Source: Raffaelea ambrosiae
Lineage: Eukaryota > Ascomycota > Sordariomycetes > Ophiostomatales > Ophiostomataceae
Assembly: GCA_002778195.1 (NCBI GenBank)
Contig: PCDI01000002.1
Location: forward strand, 1,819,628-1,883,627
Direction of reading: 5' to 3'
DNA length: 64,000 bases
The translations under genes were made by a program, and so were the position numbers. Within the stretch, counting starts at the first letter, position 1. Each line of letters opens with the position of its first letter. Positions 47,975 through 58,793 of the stretch are shown here, piece after piece. The notes under the pieces were generated by a model. That model was not told the DNA's origin. It was given only the letters and a program-made list of their open reading frames with translations, and ran no database searches.

Positions 47975-50016
47975 CGCCGTCCGCAGCAGCACCGAACGCG
48001 CCCGTTGTGCCCACGCTGCCGTTGCCGCGGCACGCCCCGTCCCTGCTGGCGGCGCCGTCCAACAACCACATCGCCCACATCCCCGTTACGTCGCACACCC
48101 CGATGCTGCCACTCCAGCGCCGGGGCTCGGTGAACCTCATGACGCTGCCCCCCCCGTCCAGCAGTGGATCGACGGACGAGGGCGGACGACATGCCGCCGC
48201 CGCGTCCGGCTCCGGCTCCGGCTCCGGCTCTGCCTCCGCGGCGGCGGCCGAGCAGCAGAAGAAGAAGCCGTTCCTTCTCCCGGACCCGGACGTCAACGTG
48301 GACGCGTCCCAGGTCAAGCAGGTGGAGCCGTTTGGCGGCGGCGGGCGGGGTCGCCATGCCCGGGACAAGGAGCGCCAGAAGCAGGAAGCCCGCCAGCAAA
48401 AGGGCCGGCGCCTGCTGGAGGTGCAAAAGGTGACCATGGACCACTGGTACCGGCACGAGGGCGTGCAGCAGGTGCTGGAGAAGAAGCAGCAAGAAGAAGC
48501 GGCCCAGGCACGGCAAGCACGGCAAGCACGGCAAGCACAGCAGCAAGAAGACACGCCCATGCTGGACGACGACGCCGACGAGGGGGAGGAGGGAGCGACA
48601 CCACAGGAGACGCAGAGGGAGCCACGACCGGCGCCTCGCCCCCTCCGACTCGCGGGAGTGGACCTGTACCGCCGGTCGTCGCCCACCTCGACGGTGCTGG
48701 GAGACAACATCCCCGTCGCCGAGGTGCCCCGGGTCTACGTCGACCGGTGCCCGGCCGGCGACGGCCCGCACGCCCTGCCTCGGAGCAACATCTATGCCTT
48801 CCCGCTGGTCCCCGTGGCCATGCTGTCCCGGCTTCCGCATGGCGCGTCGGTCGAGAGCAGCAGCAACAGCAGCAGCAGCAGCAGCATCAACGGCCTGCTG
48901 AACACGGCCGCTTCGGGCGTCCACGCCGCTGGCGCCGGCAGCGGGGGCGGCAGCCGCCACAACCACCACAACCAGCACCACCGGGTGTTCACGCTCGTGT
49001 CGGCCAGCGACGCCGCCGAGATCAACCGCATCTTTGCCCAGATCGCCCACAAGGACTCCAATGCCGGCCGGTACCAGACGCTCGAGGGCGGCATGTGGGG
49101 CAGCGGCGACGAGGCGCTGGCGCAGCAGGCCCTGCACGACATGCACCGGCTGGACCGGCGGATGAACAACTACGTCGAGGAGATCTCGGTCTTTTCCGTG
49201 GGGCTGAAGATTGTCCGGGACAAGAGGGGGATGATGGCCCCGGCCGACCACCACCCCCCCCCCGCGTGGAAGGGGAAAGGCAAGGAAGAAGACGGACGAC
49301 GGCGCGAAGACGCGTCCTCGTCGTCGTCGTCGTCGTCGTCGCCGCCGTCGCCGCCGCCGCCGCCGCCGTCGTCGCCACCGTCGTCGGCCCTGGAGGAGCT
49401 CCACTGCACCGCGCTCGTGCAGCCGGCGGGCCTGCCGCCGCCCGCGGAAATGTTCCGCCACCGCGACGACCTGGTCGCCCGCATCATGAAGGGCCTGCCC
49501 ATGGTGCCGCAGGTCTCGTCGGCGCGGCTCGTGGACGTCCCCGGCATGACGGCCGGCGGCGGCGGCGGCGAGCCGCTCCTGCTCCGGGCCCACGAGACGC
49601 TGGTGGTGCCCCAGCTGACGTTTGTGCTGGGCCAGCCCTGGTCCGCCTGGACGCTGTCGGCCACCATGGAGGACACCACGGCGGACCAGTGCCTGGCGCC
49701 CAACCTGGCCACGCTGCAGCCCGGCCACTACGACCCGCACGTGCGGCCCGCCTCGTCGCCGCGGGTGGCCGCCTACAAAGTCCTCCAGCGCGGCGTCTGC
49801 CGCAACCGGTTCCTGCCGCGCTACGTGCCCATCCGCAAGCGCGTGGTCATGACCCGGGTGGCCTGCGGCCGGCAGGGCACGCAGCTGGTCGAGGAGCGCG
49901 TGTTTTTCCTGACCGCCGTGATGGACCGGCGCTTTGGTGCCACGGACGCCGGCCCGGCCGACCAGCGGCACCGCATCCTGGCCCTCTATGCGTGTTCTTT
50001 CTTTGCCGAGTTGTGA
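46597..50016 (+). CDS. Large low-complexity proline/serine/alanine-rich protein, 1139 aa, function unknown
   Basis: A single exon with an ATG start and a TGA at 50014-50016. Residues 1 to about 320 are Ser/Pro-rich with Asn, Ser and Ala tracts. Three poly-proline blocks (about 322-345, 365-375, 449-460) resemble FH1-like ligands of SH3/WW/profilin. Residues about 584-655 are a charged, likely coiled segment (KERQKQEARQQKGRRLLEVQ) followed by an acidic patch. The C-terminal block, about 690-1139, is better mixed and probably folded, with segments such as RVFTLVSASDAAEINRIFAQ and ETLVVPQLTFVLGQPWSAWT, interrupted by Ser and Pro tracts at about 905-930. I recognise no family. An opposing 909-codon frame (50025-47296) is a GC-content shadow. 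Residues about 896-913 are encoded by the DNA found again, as a 52-nt copy, in an intron at 53924-53975. Confidence 0.75.
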
Positions 50017-50026
50017 TACCCCCACC

Positions 50027-50166
50027 CCCCCTTTTTTTTTCTCTTCTTTCTTTTTTCTTTCTTTCTCCTTTTTCTTTTTCTTTTACTTTTTCTTTTCTTT
50101 TCTTTCTTTTTATTTTTCTTTTCTTTTCTTTTCTTTCTTTTCAACTTTTTTGTCTTTTTTTTTTCT
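50027..50166. repeat. Long polypyrimidine tract after the 1139-aa gene
   Basis: About 140 nt almost purely of C and T, mainly TTTTC and TTTC units, begins 11 nt after the stop codon and would lie in the 3' UTR. It is followed by an A-run at 50169-50181. Such mirror-like tracts can form H-DNA. Confidence 0.9.
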
Positions 50167-50353
50167 TCAAAAAAAAAAAAAGACTTCTGTCATCTATTCC
50201 GTTCGTTGCTACTTTTCTACGTGAATTTGCATTGTCTTTGATTTTTTTTTTTTCAAAGGCTCAAGAACACATTACGGCCAAGGCGTTTTATGAGACATGA
50301 CGTGGATCTTTACCGGAGAGTGTAGGAGGTTGCTGTCGACGCCTGGCGGGGCT

Positions 50354-50529
50354 CATGCACAGGAGGCAGGCAGTGCCTGTCTTTGGCCGGCTCACAAGAG
50401 CGGCCTCCTTGCGAGTGTGTGGAAGGGATGTAGGTAGAACTACCTGCATCCCTCCCACACACACCTTGGACTGGCCGGTCTGTCTAGGGAAGCCCACCAA
50501 CGGCAGACCATGCCTGTCCCCTGTGCATG
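50354..50529. repeat. Long imperfect inverted repeat (fold-back element or hairpin RNA)
   Basis: The centre is nearly perfect: 50415-50437 pairs with 50440-50462 over 23 bp with two mismatches and a 2-nt AA loop. Outward, pairing continues with gaps to CATGCACAGG at 50354-50363, which matches exactly the complement at 50520-50529. The whole is about 176 nt with arms of about 84-90 nt. It begins 338 nt after the stop of the 1139-aa gene. It could be a miniature inverted-repeat element or the precursor of a microRNA-like RNA. No target-site duplication is obvious to me. Confidence 0.75.
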
Positions 50530-53500
50530 GACACACGCGTCAGTCTGTGGACTCTGTCGGTTTTTTTTTCCCTTTTTTTCTTCTTTTTTCTTCTTTTTTT
50601 TTTCTTCCCGCCTTTCTTCCCCTTCTTTTCCTTTTTTCTTCTTTCTATATTTTTTTGGCTCGCTCTGATTGGTGCGGAACAATAATTTGGTCGAAGAAAA
50701 CTCTGCTGGGAGGCATGTCTGAATTTCTTGTGTGTTTGGGTGGTGTGGTAGTCCAGTCAGTCTTCCCACATTTAGTGAGTGCGTCGTTCTACCTACGAAA
50801 TACCAATGATACCACTTTTGTATGAAAAACACAGCATCCTCTCTGTGTCACACGTGTACGCAGCCAAGACTCGCACTGCCAACAAGACGTATGAAAAGAA
50901 AACGAGGAAGAGAGGCAACGTGGAAGACTGTTTTCCGTGACATCGTGTAAGTCAGGTCACGTGGTGCACCTCGATTTCTGGCCTGGGGACGACATGCCAT
51001 GGAGGACCAAAATTCAAAATTGGATCCATCAGGGAGGGAAGAGGCCAAATTTGCGTAAAATGGAGGCAGCGAGGCCGGTGGGTTGCGGTGGTTCTGGTGA
51101 CGCGCTGCGTATGGCGTTCCGACGAAGTCCTCGCTCCCACGCTCAGCATGGGCCGAGTATAAAAGCCTCTTCTGGCCTCCCTATCACGAATAGTCCAGTT
51201 TATTGGTTGTTTTTTCTTCTTTTTCATTTTCTGCAAGACCTACGCCTCCTTTCCCAACGAGAAACGAGGCTATGGAACGACCTGCACGGTGGCATGGTTG
51301 TCGTCTTCGACGGGCCGTCTTTCTGGATCTTTTTTTTTTGGGCCCCCTTGTCTTCGTCGGCCCCACATCTGAACAGAGTTGTAGTTTAATAGTGGTTGGC
51401 CCTTTTGGAACGACCGACCTGCTGTGTGCTCTTCAGGCAGCCCCCGGTCCTCGGTTGCAGAAACAGCCTCCGCCGCTAATTCCAGCCCAGCGTCCCCCCT
51501 CCCTTTTTTTTTTCCCTTTTTGTCTTCCAAGTGAACCTGCAGCTCTAGGAGCTGGTGACGCTACAAGTAAAATCAGGCAAGGCTGAGGGCAGCAACTGTG
51601 GCCTCTCAATCATCCAAGCCGAGCCAAGCAACAGCAATGCGGAGTTAGCCTTGCTCGGCCCAACTGATACTGTCAGCCTGAAAGACAAGCATGTAGCGGG
51701 AAGCTTACTCCGCACGGCTACGACATTCTGCCTACGACGCAGCCCGGCCCCTGAAGGTTTGCGTGTGACCCTCGCAATTGAATTTCACTTCCACAGAAAC
51801 ACTTTTTTCAGTCTGGGATCGTGGATTCCGGGTACTGGAGGCGCAGGAAAAAAGGACAGGAGCAAGCAAGGCAAAGAATCAGCCAACCAACCTGCCCCAA
51901 ACGAAAAATCAAACACGTCCAACCACCGCCAGAAAACGAAAAAGGAAACGCAGGATTCTCAATCAGGAGCCAAGATTGGTCGCAATTAGCATTTCGTCTC
52001 GCGGTCTTCCCATTTTCCCCTCCCGCTCGTCGACCTGCGGTGCCCTGTGGCCGTGTTACATAGTACGACCGTAATTCGACACACTTCCTGGCTGCCCAGC
52101 CCCAGCCCGCATGATCCGCGGTCACACGATTGCATGCTCGTACAGCTGGCAGTCGTTGTATGCGGCTATTTCTGCGGCTGCCTCTCCAGAGATGGGAGAC
52201 TGCAAAAAGACGATCGAGAATCCGAGAGGAGGCGCGAGATATGGGTTGTTGGTGCAGCGCTAAGCCAGCATGGTCGCAGCACTAGGGTGTCACCAAAGAA
52301 AGCAGCAACCACCACCAGAACCGGCAGAGTACAACCACGACCACAATGGTGGGCCGACTGGTTCCAAAGGGGGTCTCGCATGTTTTTTTTTCTTGTCATG
52401 ATGCACGCCCCGCGCACCGTCAGCGAGATGTGATGTTTGACGTGTCCAGCCTCACCGGCTCAACCTCGTTTGCTGAGAGGCCACTCCTAGCGCAAATCAG
52501 ATGGTGAGAAGCAGAAAATGGGCACAAAACAGTAGTCCATGTCGCATTCGGGAGATGATGGGGGGGTGTGGCCAGGGTGCTGGCTGGGGGGATTTGTACA
52601 TTGTTTTGTACAGAGTACGGTGTGGTTTCGGGTTGAACTGGGCCCCACACATCGTTCTCCGGGTTCTCGTAGCCCTTCTTGTACCCTGAGATCCTGCCTA
52701 CGGTGACCGCTGTACACGGCACTGTTGGTGCTAGTTGTGTCCAGAAGGATTGCCACTCCGCAGGCGGCCAACCGGACCACCGCCGCAAGGAGGTGTGCCG
52801 CGATTCTCACAACCACACTGGCGGAATCTCTCCCCAGTGTCTAGACAGCCGATGTATCGTATACCAGGCCACTACATGGGCCCATGGTGTCGAGGGTGTG
52901 TGTCCAGCAGCAGCCGGCATGAGCAGACGGATTGGGAGGGGCTCGTACGCGAGGCGACTGGCCAAAACATCACACCCCTTTGAATCTTGCATGCTGCCAG
53001 CATTGCCTACTAGCAGCAGCACACTTGCAGCATCTGCTGCAACTAGCTGGCCCTGATGCACTGCACACACGGCAAGATACCAGACAAGGGCAAAGGGAGA
53101 GGAGAAGGGGGGGCGAAGGCATGGCCCCGTGCGTGTGGGGAGATGCGTTCTTTCTCGCGTGCTAGCACGGGGAAGTCACTGCAAGGAGAATGGTCTGAAT
53201 GTTCGACAGCCATCCTGCTGTCATTGTTGAGTTCCTACTCGTACTGTGCGTCTGGGAGATACGACCTTAATGCATGTGCATATGCACAGGACAGAAAAGA
53301 CGCTGGTGGATGGAAGAGAGAAGAGCACGTCTCCGGTGGACTGGAAGTCTGGGCGGTGGTCCGTTTTTTCTTTTCTTTTTCTTCTTCTTCTGTGGCGAAG
53401 AATGCTGGGACTCCCAGGTTGGGCTATCTCTGTGTGACAGAAGCGCGGCATATTTCAGGGTCTACGCAGCCAGCACCTTCCCGATCTCGAGATCCAACTA

Positions 53501-53599
53501 CCTACTACTTGCCCATTCCCCCCTTTTTCCACTTTCCCCTTTTTTTCCATTTCCTTCCCGCTGCACAGTCTAGCCCCCGAGTTTCCACTGCTACACACG

Positions 53600-55600
53600 A
53601 TGGACAGACGAGTCCAGCGGGACTCTGTGGCCCCTGACGTCAGAGGCTCGAATTCTACACGGCCCCGTGATGACCCAGCCGCGTCTCTCGAGGGCGCTAT
53701 CAAATCCTTGGTCGACCGTGCCACTGTCCAACCCTGGTTTGATTCTACGTGTGTATCACTTTGTCTCTCTCTCTCTCTCTCCTCTCTCTTTCTTTCTCTC
53801 TTTTCTTCTCGAGCAACACAACTCTGCGCGCGTTTTCCTTGGTTGACAACATTTCTGCTGATGCATTGCATGTCTATAACTGCCACGTCGCAGTGTGATC
53901 GGACTAGATGTGTCTAAGAGACCGGAAGAAGACGGACGACGGCGCGAAGACGCGTCCTCGTCGTCGTCGTCGTCGTTTTCTTCTCGAGCAACACAACTCT
54001 GCGCGCGTTTTCCTTGGTTGACAACATTTCTGCTGATGCATTGCATGTCTATAACTGCCACGTCGCAGTGTGATCGGACTGCCACTTTTGCCACAGGGCC
54101 GTCGCACAGAGAGCCAACCACACGACCCTGAGGACTTGTACGGGTAAATGACAGCTCGGGTGGCGTCATTCCCCCCCCCCCCCCCCTAAGGTCGCCCATA
54201 CTCATCAGATTCTTTTCAAAAACACCTTGCAGCGACGTCCCCAAGCAAGAATCCATCAGCACCCGGGCGTTGATAGCCAAGCTCCTGTAAGACGCCGGCA
54301 TTTTTAGGGCTAATTTGGGGGGGCTACATCGGGCACAAAACAGACATTGACGATCCAGCGAGACGGTAGCCATCAATCGGAGCACCGATTCCATCGACAG
54401 CGACCCTCCCAGCCTCCAGATCGAGTCCGACAATGGCGAGCCACCGCAGCCCATCATCCTATACTGGCTCTCGGCCACGAAAGCGTCCGGCGACACCGTC
54501 CTGTGGCCCCAGAGGCTTCTGTGGTCCGATTTTGTCGAAGGCCAGCGCCAGCTACGCGAACGCTTCCGCGGGCGTCCGTTTGCCGAGTACGTCGAGCTCC
54601 TTCTGAGCCGCCGACGCGATTATGACATGGACGACGACGACGACGATGACGGCGACGACGACGGTGATGATTGCGAGCCAAATCGGCCAAACCGTCCCAA
54701 ACCTCCGAACCGTCCACAGGCCCAGGAAATCGTCCTCCCCAACGCGGCGCAACAGTCCTTGGCCCAGACGTGGCTCGAGTACCAGGACCACATCATCCAG
54801 TCCATCGAGCAGCTGCACGACAACATCGACCAGATGCAGAACGAGATCGCCTACACCCAGGCCATGATCCAGTTCATCCGGTCCTCGGCGACCATCGCCA
54901 CGGCCACCGGCCTGCCCCCGATGACCTTTGCCACCAACATCGACGCCCTGCAGCGCCAGGGCCGCCTGGCCGCCCACCGGCGCCAGCTGCTGGCCATGGC
55001 CGAGCAGCGCCAGCTGCTGCTGCTGCGGTGGAGCGAAGAGAAGCGCCAGACGCAGCGGGAGCTGCAGCTGGGCTGGGATGCGTGGGAGGAGGAAGGGGAC
55101 CACGACTATAAGGAGGAGGAAGAGGGGGAGGCGGAGGAGGCGGAGGAGGAGGCGGAGGAGGAGGACGGCAGAGGAGGCGGAGGAGGCAGAGGAGGACGGG
55201 AAGACGAATTGCGGATGACGCTGGCGAGACGGCAGCAGGCCATCCAGGCCATACTCGCCGAAGCATCGTCCGACGTATCCCTGGCGGCACTGCTCAGCAC
55301 GAATGCCGAGGCCCTCGCCCGCGATGGCGACAGCACAGAACCCAACAACAACAGCAACAACAGCAACAACAGCAACAACAGCAACAACAGCAACGGCGGC
55401 GGCGACGGCGGCACAGCTCCGATCATGGACTTTGAACCTCTCGACATGGACAGCATGGCCAACCTCCCGGCCGGAGCGGTGCATCGGATCCACCTGCGTC
55501 AAAGGCCGGGCAGCGAAATGATGACGACGGCGACAACGACGGCGACAGTGACGGCGACAACGACGGCGACGGCGACGGCGACGGCGACAACGACGACAAC

Positions 55601-55631
<31 letters not shown>

Positions 55632-55667
55632 GCTTCTGTCGGGCCCCGGGACAATGCCATCTTGTAG
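53600..55667 (+). CDS. Acidic, coiled-coil, low-complexity protein, 503 aa, 3 exons, function unknown
   Basis: Exons are 53600-53748, 54233-54286 and 54359-55667; introns of 484 and 72 nt have GTGTGT/GCAG and GTAAGA/CCAG ends. Phases agree at both joins (AC+C Thr50; CT+C Leu68), and the sum is 1512 nt. Residues 1-150 are well mixed (SLEGAIKSLVDRATVQPWFD, then PIILYWLSATKASGD, RERFRGRPFAEYVELLLSRR). An Asp tract is at about 158-172. Likely coiled coils lie at about 190-250 and 266-315 (EYQDHIIQSIEQLHDNIDQM), then a Glu tract, an Asn/Ser tract encoded by AACAACAGC repeats, and a Thr tail. The tail tract is also open in another frame, giving an alternative C-terminus. No known family recognised. 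Intron 1 carries the duplication with copied patch. Confidence 0.7.
53801..54080. repeat. 105-bp exact direct repeat with a copied 52-nt patch between copies
   Basis: Copy A is 53801-53905 and copy B is 53976-54080; they are identical over 105 nt. The 70-nt spacer has two parts. Nucleotides 53906-53923 are of unknown origin. Nucleotides 53924-53975 equal 49284-49335 in the 1139-aa gene base for base and in the same orientation. All of it lies inside intron 1 of the 503-aa gene, and each copy carries a potential CGCAG acceptor. Confidence 0.95.
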
Positions 55668-57818
55668 TTGCTCCAAAACAGGGTGACAGGAAGGAGGCAC
55701 AGCACATCCAGCTCCAGCATGGGTCCTCAGTCGGTGTGATCTCAGAATGTCTTCCCGACCCGGACGGAGCAGATGGAACAGTGTTGCGGAACCGATGGAA
55801 CAGCATTGCGGAACAGACGGAACAGCACCGCGGAGGAAGGTTATAAGTGCAGACATGCCCCGGTTGGTGGCCCAAATTGCTCTCTCTCTCTCTCTCTCTC
55901 TTTCTGCGAGTTTTGTTCTTGATTCTTCCTCTCACCGGGCATTCTCTGCTAATACCAAATTGAGATCAACCCCATGTTTTGTCTTTTGTTTTTGTTTCTT
56001 TTTTTGCTCCTCCTATGACAAAATACACTTGCTAACACTTTATTTTAATTCTTATTTTTAATGTATTTTTTTCCCTCCGTTTATGGCTTCTTGAGCCTCG
56101 TCGGATCGGAAGCTTCACTCTCTCATGAGTCGGGGTAGCATTGCACCAGTGGAGATCGGATACGCAGCATGGTGGTGCCCGGCAGTTTGTCTGCGGCCTG
56201 GGCGTCTGGGGGTGCACTGCAGCCTGGGGTAGCATGGACTAAAATGAGAGATCACGGTTGATTCTGTGGCTAGCAAAATAAGATGAAATAAGGAACAATT
56301 TAAAACAAAAAGCCCCTGGCTAATTAGGGGACCCGGCCGGCCATTTGTTTCCCGCTTGCCTACCGGGTGCCAGGACCGTGGAACGGCAATGTTTAAAAAA
56401 GGAAGAAAACGTGGTAGAACGTTGAGTCTTGGTTGAGGGTTTTTTTTTTTTGGGATCGTGCTGAACTTAAAAACAAAGCCAGCCGTAGGCCGGTAGGCCT
56501 CATGAAACACAAAGACCGGACCAGGCACAACATCCACAGCTGAACAACCCCCCTGCAAAACGGCGGCCCCTACGAGTACAATCTGCACGTGTTTTGATTG
56601 TCTCGCCTGTTCTCTCTTTGTCGTCTTTTTTTTTTGTCAGTAGCGAGCTTGTTCTTCCGAGGGGCCTTGCCCGGTTCGAGATGCCTCTTACTCCCTAGTT
56701 ACTCATCAAGTACTTTTATACGGCCCAGTACTTATGACATGGCTGGTTTCTTTCTTTTTTTCTTTTTTTCCCCCTTTTTTTCGCTTTGTTTTTTTTTCTT
56801 CTCTTCGGTTGTTTCCTCCGCCTGTTCCAGCCAAGACGAGGCTTTCACTGCAGCCGGGAAAGGTCGCTGAAAGCAAGCTAGCTACTATGTAGGTGCACTG
56901 AAACGCCTTGCTTTCTATGGAGTGGTTGCGTCGTTCACCGGATCTCCACCTTTGAAAATCACGCAACTTTTTCTTTTTGGTCTTGTTCTTGTCCCTGTTT
57001 GCCCCGGCTGGGCCACGTTCCGTGCCGCCATTGAGCTGATGGCCCGGTGGGCTCGGGCGAATGAGCCACTATAATAGTGGCAGATTTTCCCAAGTTGGCC
57101 AGTGATTAGTGAAGCAGTCAAGAGCGAATAACGGTCTACAGTGTGTGCTGTTTCCTCGATACCTTTGTAAAGACACCCCGTCATCGCCCGCGCATGCCGA
57201 GGCACAAGTGTCCCCCCCCCCCCTTCCCCCTCTATCACGTCACATCCCCCCCTCCCTGCTTCGATACTGAGCTGCTTGTTTCATTGACTGCTGTCCGACC
57301 TTTTGCCTCACTTTTCTTACTTGGGAGAATCCCCCATACTCGGAACGACCGGGTGTTGCCCGTTCCTACGGGTCGGGCTCTCAATCACCGACCGGGGGGC
57401 TCTCTGATGGTCTGGTTTCCTTTTTTGAGGCTGTTTCTTTAGAAGGCGAGGAATGGGTGATTGCCGTACAACCCCAGATCTCGGCTTATTCAGTCCCCCG
57501 CAGATCAGGATGGCAAGAAGAAGTGCCGTCGACGTCAGCGCATGGCCGAGGCACACAGGACACAAACAGGAACAAGGAACAGGCGAGACTGCCGAGGTGA
57601 ATCAGGATCAGGAAGGACAGAGACTCCGACGGCCAACAAACATCATGCAATGAAAGTGCACAAAGCACAGAACGCCGCTCTCGTATCCAGCAACTAACGA
57701 ACATAGGTAGACAGGCAGACATGGAAGGCCTTTGCAGGCCATGGGAGACACGAATGGACGGCGCACGCTATGTTTTGAATGAATGGCCAAAAAAAAAAAG
57801 ACCCCCCCCCCCCTTCCC
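55668..57818. other. Intergenic region between the 503-aa and 324-aa genes
   Basis: This convergent spacer contains the 22-bp repeat array at 55765-55830, a CT microsatellite at 55881-55902, AT-rich sequence at 56030-56070, TACGAGTA at 56571, TACTATGTA at 56883 and C12 runs at 57212-57223 and 57802-57813. No gene is supported. Confidence 0.5.
55765..55830. repeat. Three 22-bp tandem repeats
   Basis: Units at 55765-55786, 55787-55808 and 55809-55830 begin CGGA and contain GGAACAG; they differ from each other at about three to seven positions. They fall downstream of the annotated stop at 55667 but inside the alternative open frame that ends at 55846. Confidence 0.85.
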
Positions 57819-58793
57819 TCACTCAGCAACGTCCAGAGCAAGGAGCTGCCGCCGCAGGATCCGGTTCTGCTGCTCCTTGATGTCCAGTCGCCTGTACAGG
57901 TCGACCACCAGATGGCTGGTCGCCCCAGGCATGACCGGTGCCCACACTCGCTTGTTGGGCTGGGCGCAGCCGTGGCTGCCTGGCGCTGTGTCCGCCTCGG
58001 CGTCGTCGCCTTCGCCTTCGCGCTGCAGCACCACGCCCGCCAGGTCCTGCAAGCTCATGCGCTCGACCCTCCAGTCGATGGTGTCGTGGCCGCGGGTTCC
58101 CAGGATGGCGCCAGCGCAGGCCCACAGGTACGGCTCGTTGTAGTGTCTGTGGTGGTTGTTGTGGTTGCTGTTGCTGTTGTTGCTGTTGCTGTTGTTGCTG
58201 TTGTCGACGGTGCTGCCCCTCGTGTCGTCGCTGCGGACCACGGCCCCTGGCAGGCGGCTGGGCATCCTGGCGGGGTCCACGTCCCGCTGTGTCGATCGTG
58301 GGGCGGCCGGCTTGGTCGTGCCGTGGTCGGTGGGCGGCCGGCCGTGGCCCGTGAGAATCATGCCGCGCAGGACAAAGGTGCGTGCCGCCACCCAGAGGCG
58401 GTCCACCCGTGCGCCCATGTCTCGGCGCTGCGTGCTGACGTGGAAGAAGCCCTGGGCCAGAAGGCAGCCAGCTTCCAAGGCTTCCAGCGCTTCCAGGGCT
58501 TCCAGGGCGGCCGAGCCAGCGCCACCAGCTGCACGAACCGCCTCGAGAAAGCGGCTGACCTCGTAACGGAAGCGGCCGGCCAAGCAGAGCGCGTAAAAGA
58601 GCTTGAAGATGCGGGGGCCGCTGAGAGCTGAGGACGCTGAGGACGCTGGGGACGCTGGGGACGCAGAGGACGCCGAGGCGGCCGGCGTGCATGTCTTGCC
58701 GTTTTCTGGGCTAGTGGTCGACGCTCGCGTGTCTCTGGTCGCTGCCGGCGACGCGCCTGGGCCATACTGGATATCGATGTGCACGGCCTCCAT
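57819..58793 (-). CDS. Low-complexity protein of unknown function, 324 aa
   Basis: A single open frame starts at ATG 58793 in an excellent context (ACCACCATGG). The first 20 residues (MEAVHIDIQYGPGASPAATR) are followed by an Ala/Ser-rich stretch. An ordered block runs from FKLFYALCLAGRFRYEVSRF through LEA-type repeats (about 93-106) to RVDRLWVAARTFVLRGMIL. After an Asn/Ser/His tract (about 196-218) comes a second ordered block, from PYLWACAGAILGTRGHDTID to a leucine-rich helical C-terminus ending LLALDVAE. No family is recognised. An upstream exon beyond 58830 cannot be excluded because the frame stays open past the start and a CTGCAG acceptor-like site lies near 58850. Confidence 0.65.
   Translation of the reverse strand: MEAVHIDIQYGPGASPAATRDTRASTTSPENGKTCTPAASASSASPASPASSASSALSGPRIFKLFYALCLAGRFRYEVSRFLEAVRAAGGAGSAALEALEALEALEAGCLLAQGFFHVSTQRRDMGARVDRLWVAARTFVLRGMILTGHGRPPTDHGTTKPAAPRSTQRDVDPARMPSRLPGAVVRSDDTRGSTVDNSNNSNSNNSNSNHNNHHRHYNEPYLWACAGAILGTRGHDTIDWRVERMSLQDLAGVVLQREGEGDDAEADTAPGSHGCAQPNKRVWAPVMPGATSHLVVDLYRRLDIKEQQNRILRRQLLALDVAE

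Larger units (their letters stand above)
50017..53599. other. Intergenic region between the 1139-aa and 503-aa genes
   Basis: Apart from the polypyrimidine tract and inverted repeat listed separately, it contains a second pyrimidine-rich block (50560-50660), TACATAGTA at 52057 and TACTCGTA at 53236. Frames at 52420-52816 (minus) look protein-like but begin at TTG or GTG, not ATG, so I do not call them. Confidence 0.5.

Noticed and set aside
47296..50025. 909-codon minus-strand frame opposite the 1139-aa gene
   Set aside because: Arg/His/Gly-rich translation typical of an antisense shadow. The plus strand has the better-mixed C-terminal block and a proper ATG.
52420..52816. Two overlapping minus-strand frames, one with a signal-peptide-like start
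   Set aside because: Both begin at TTG or GTG. No upstream exon with an ATG and matching phase was found.
54171..54186. C16 run as part of a regulatory element in intron 1 of the 503-aa gene
   Set aside because: Runs of this type are scattered through the right half of the window, so nothing singles this one out beyond simple-sequence slippage.
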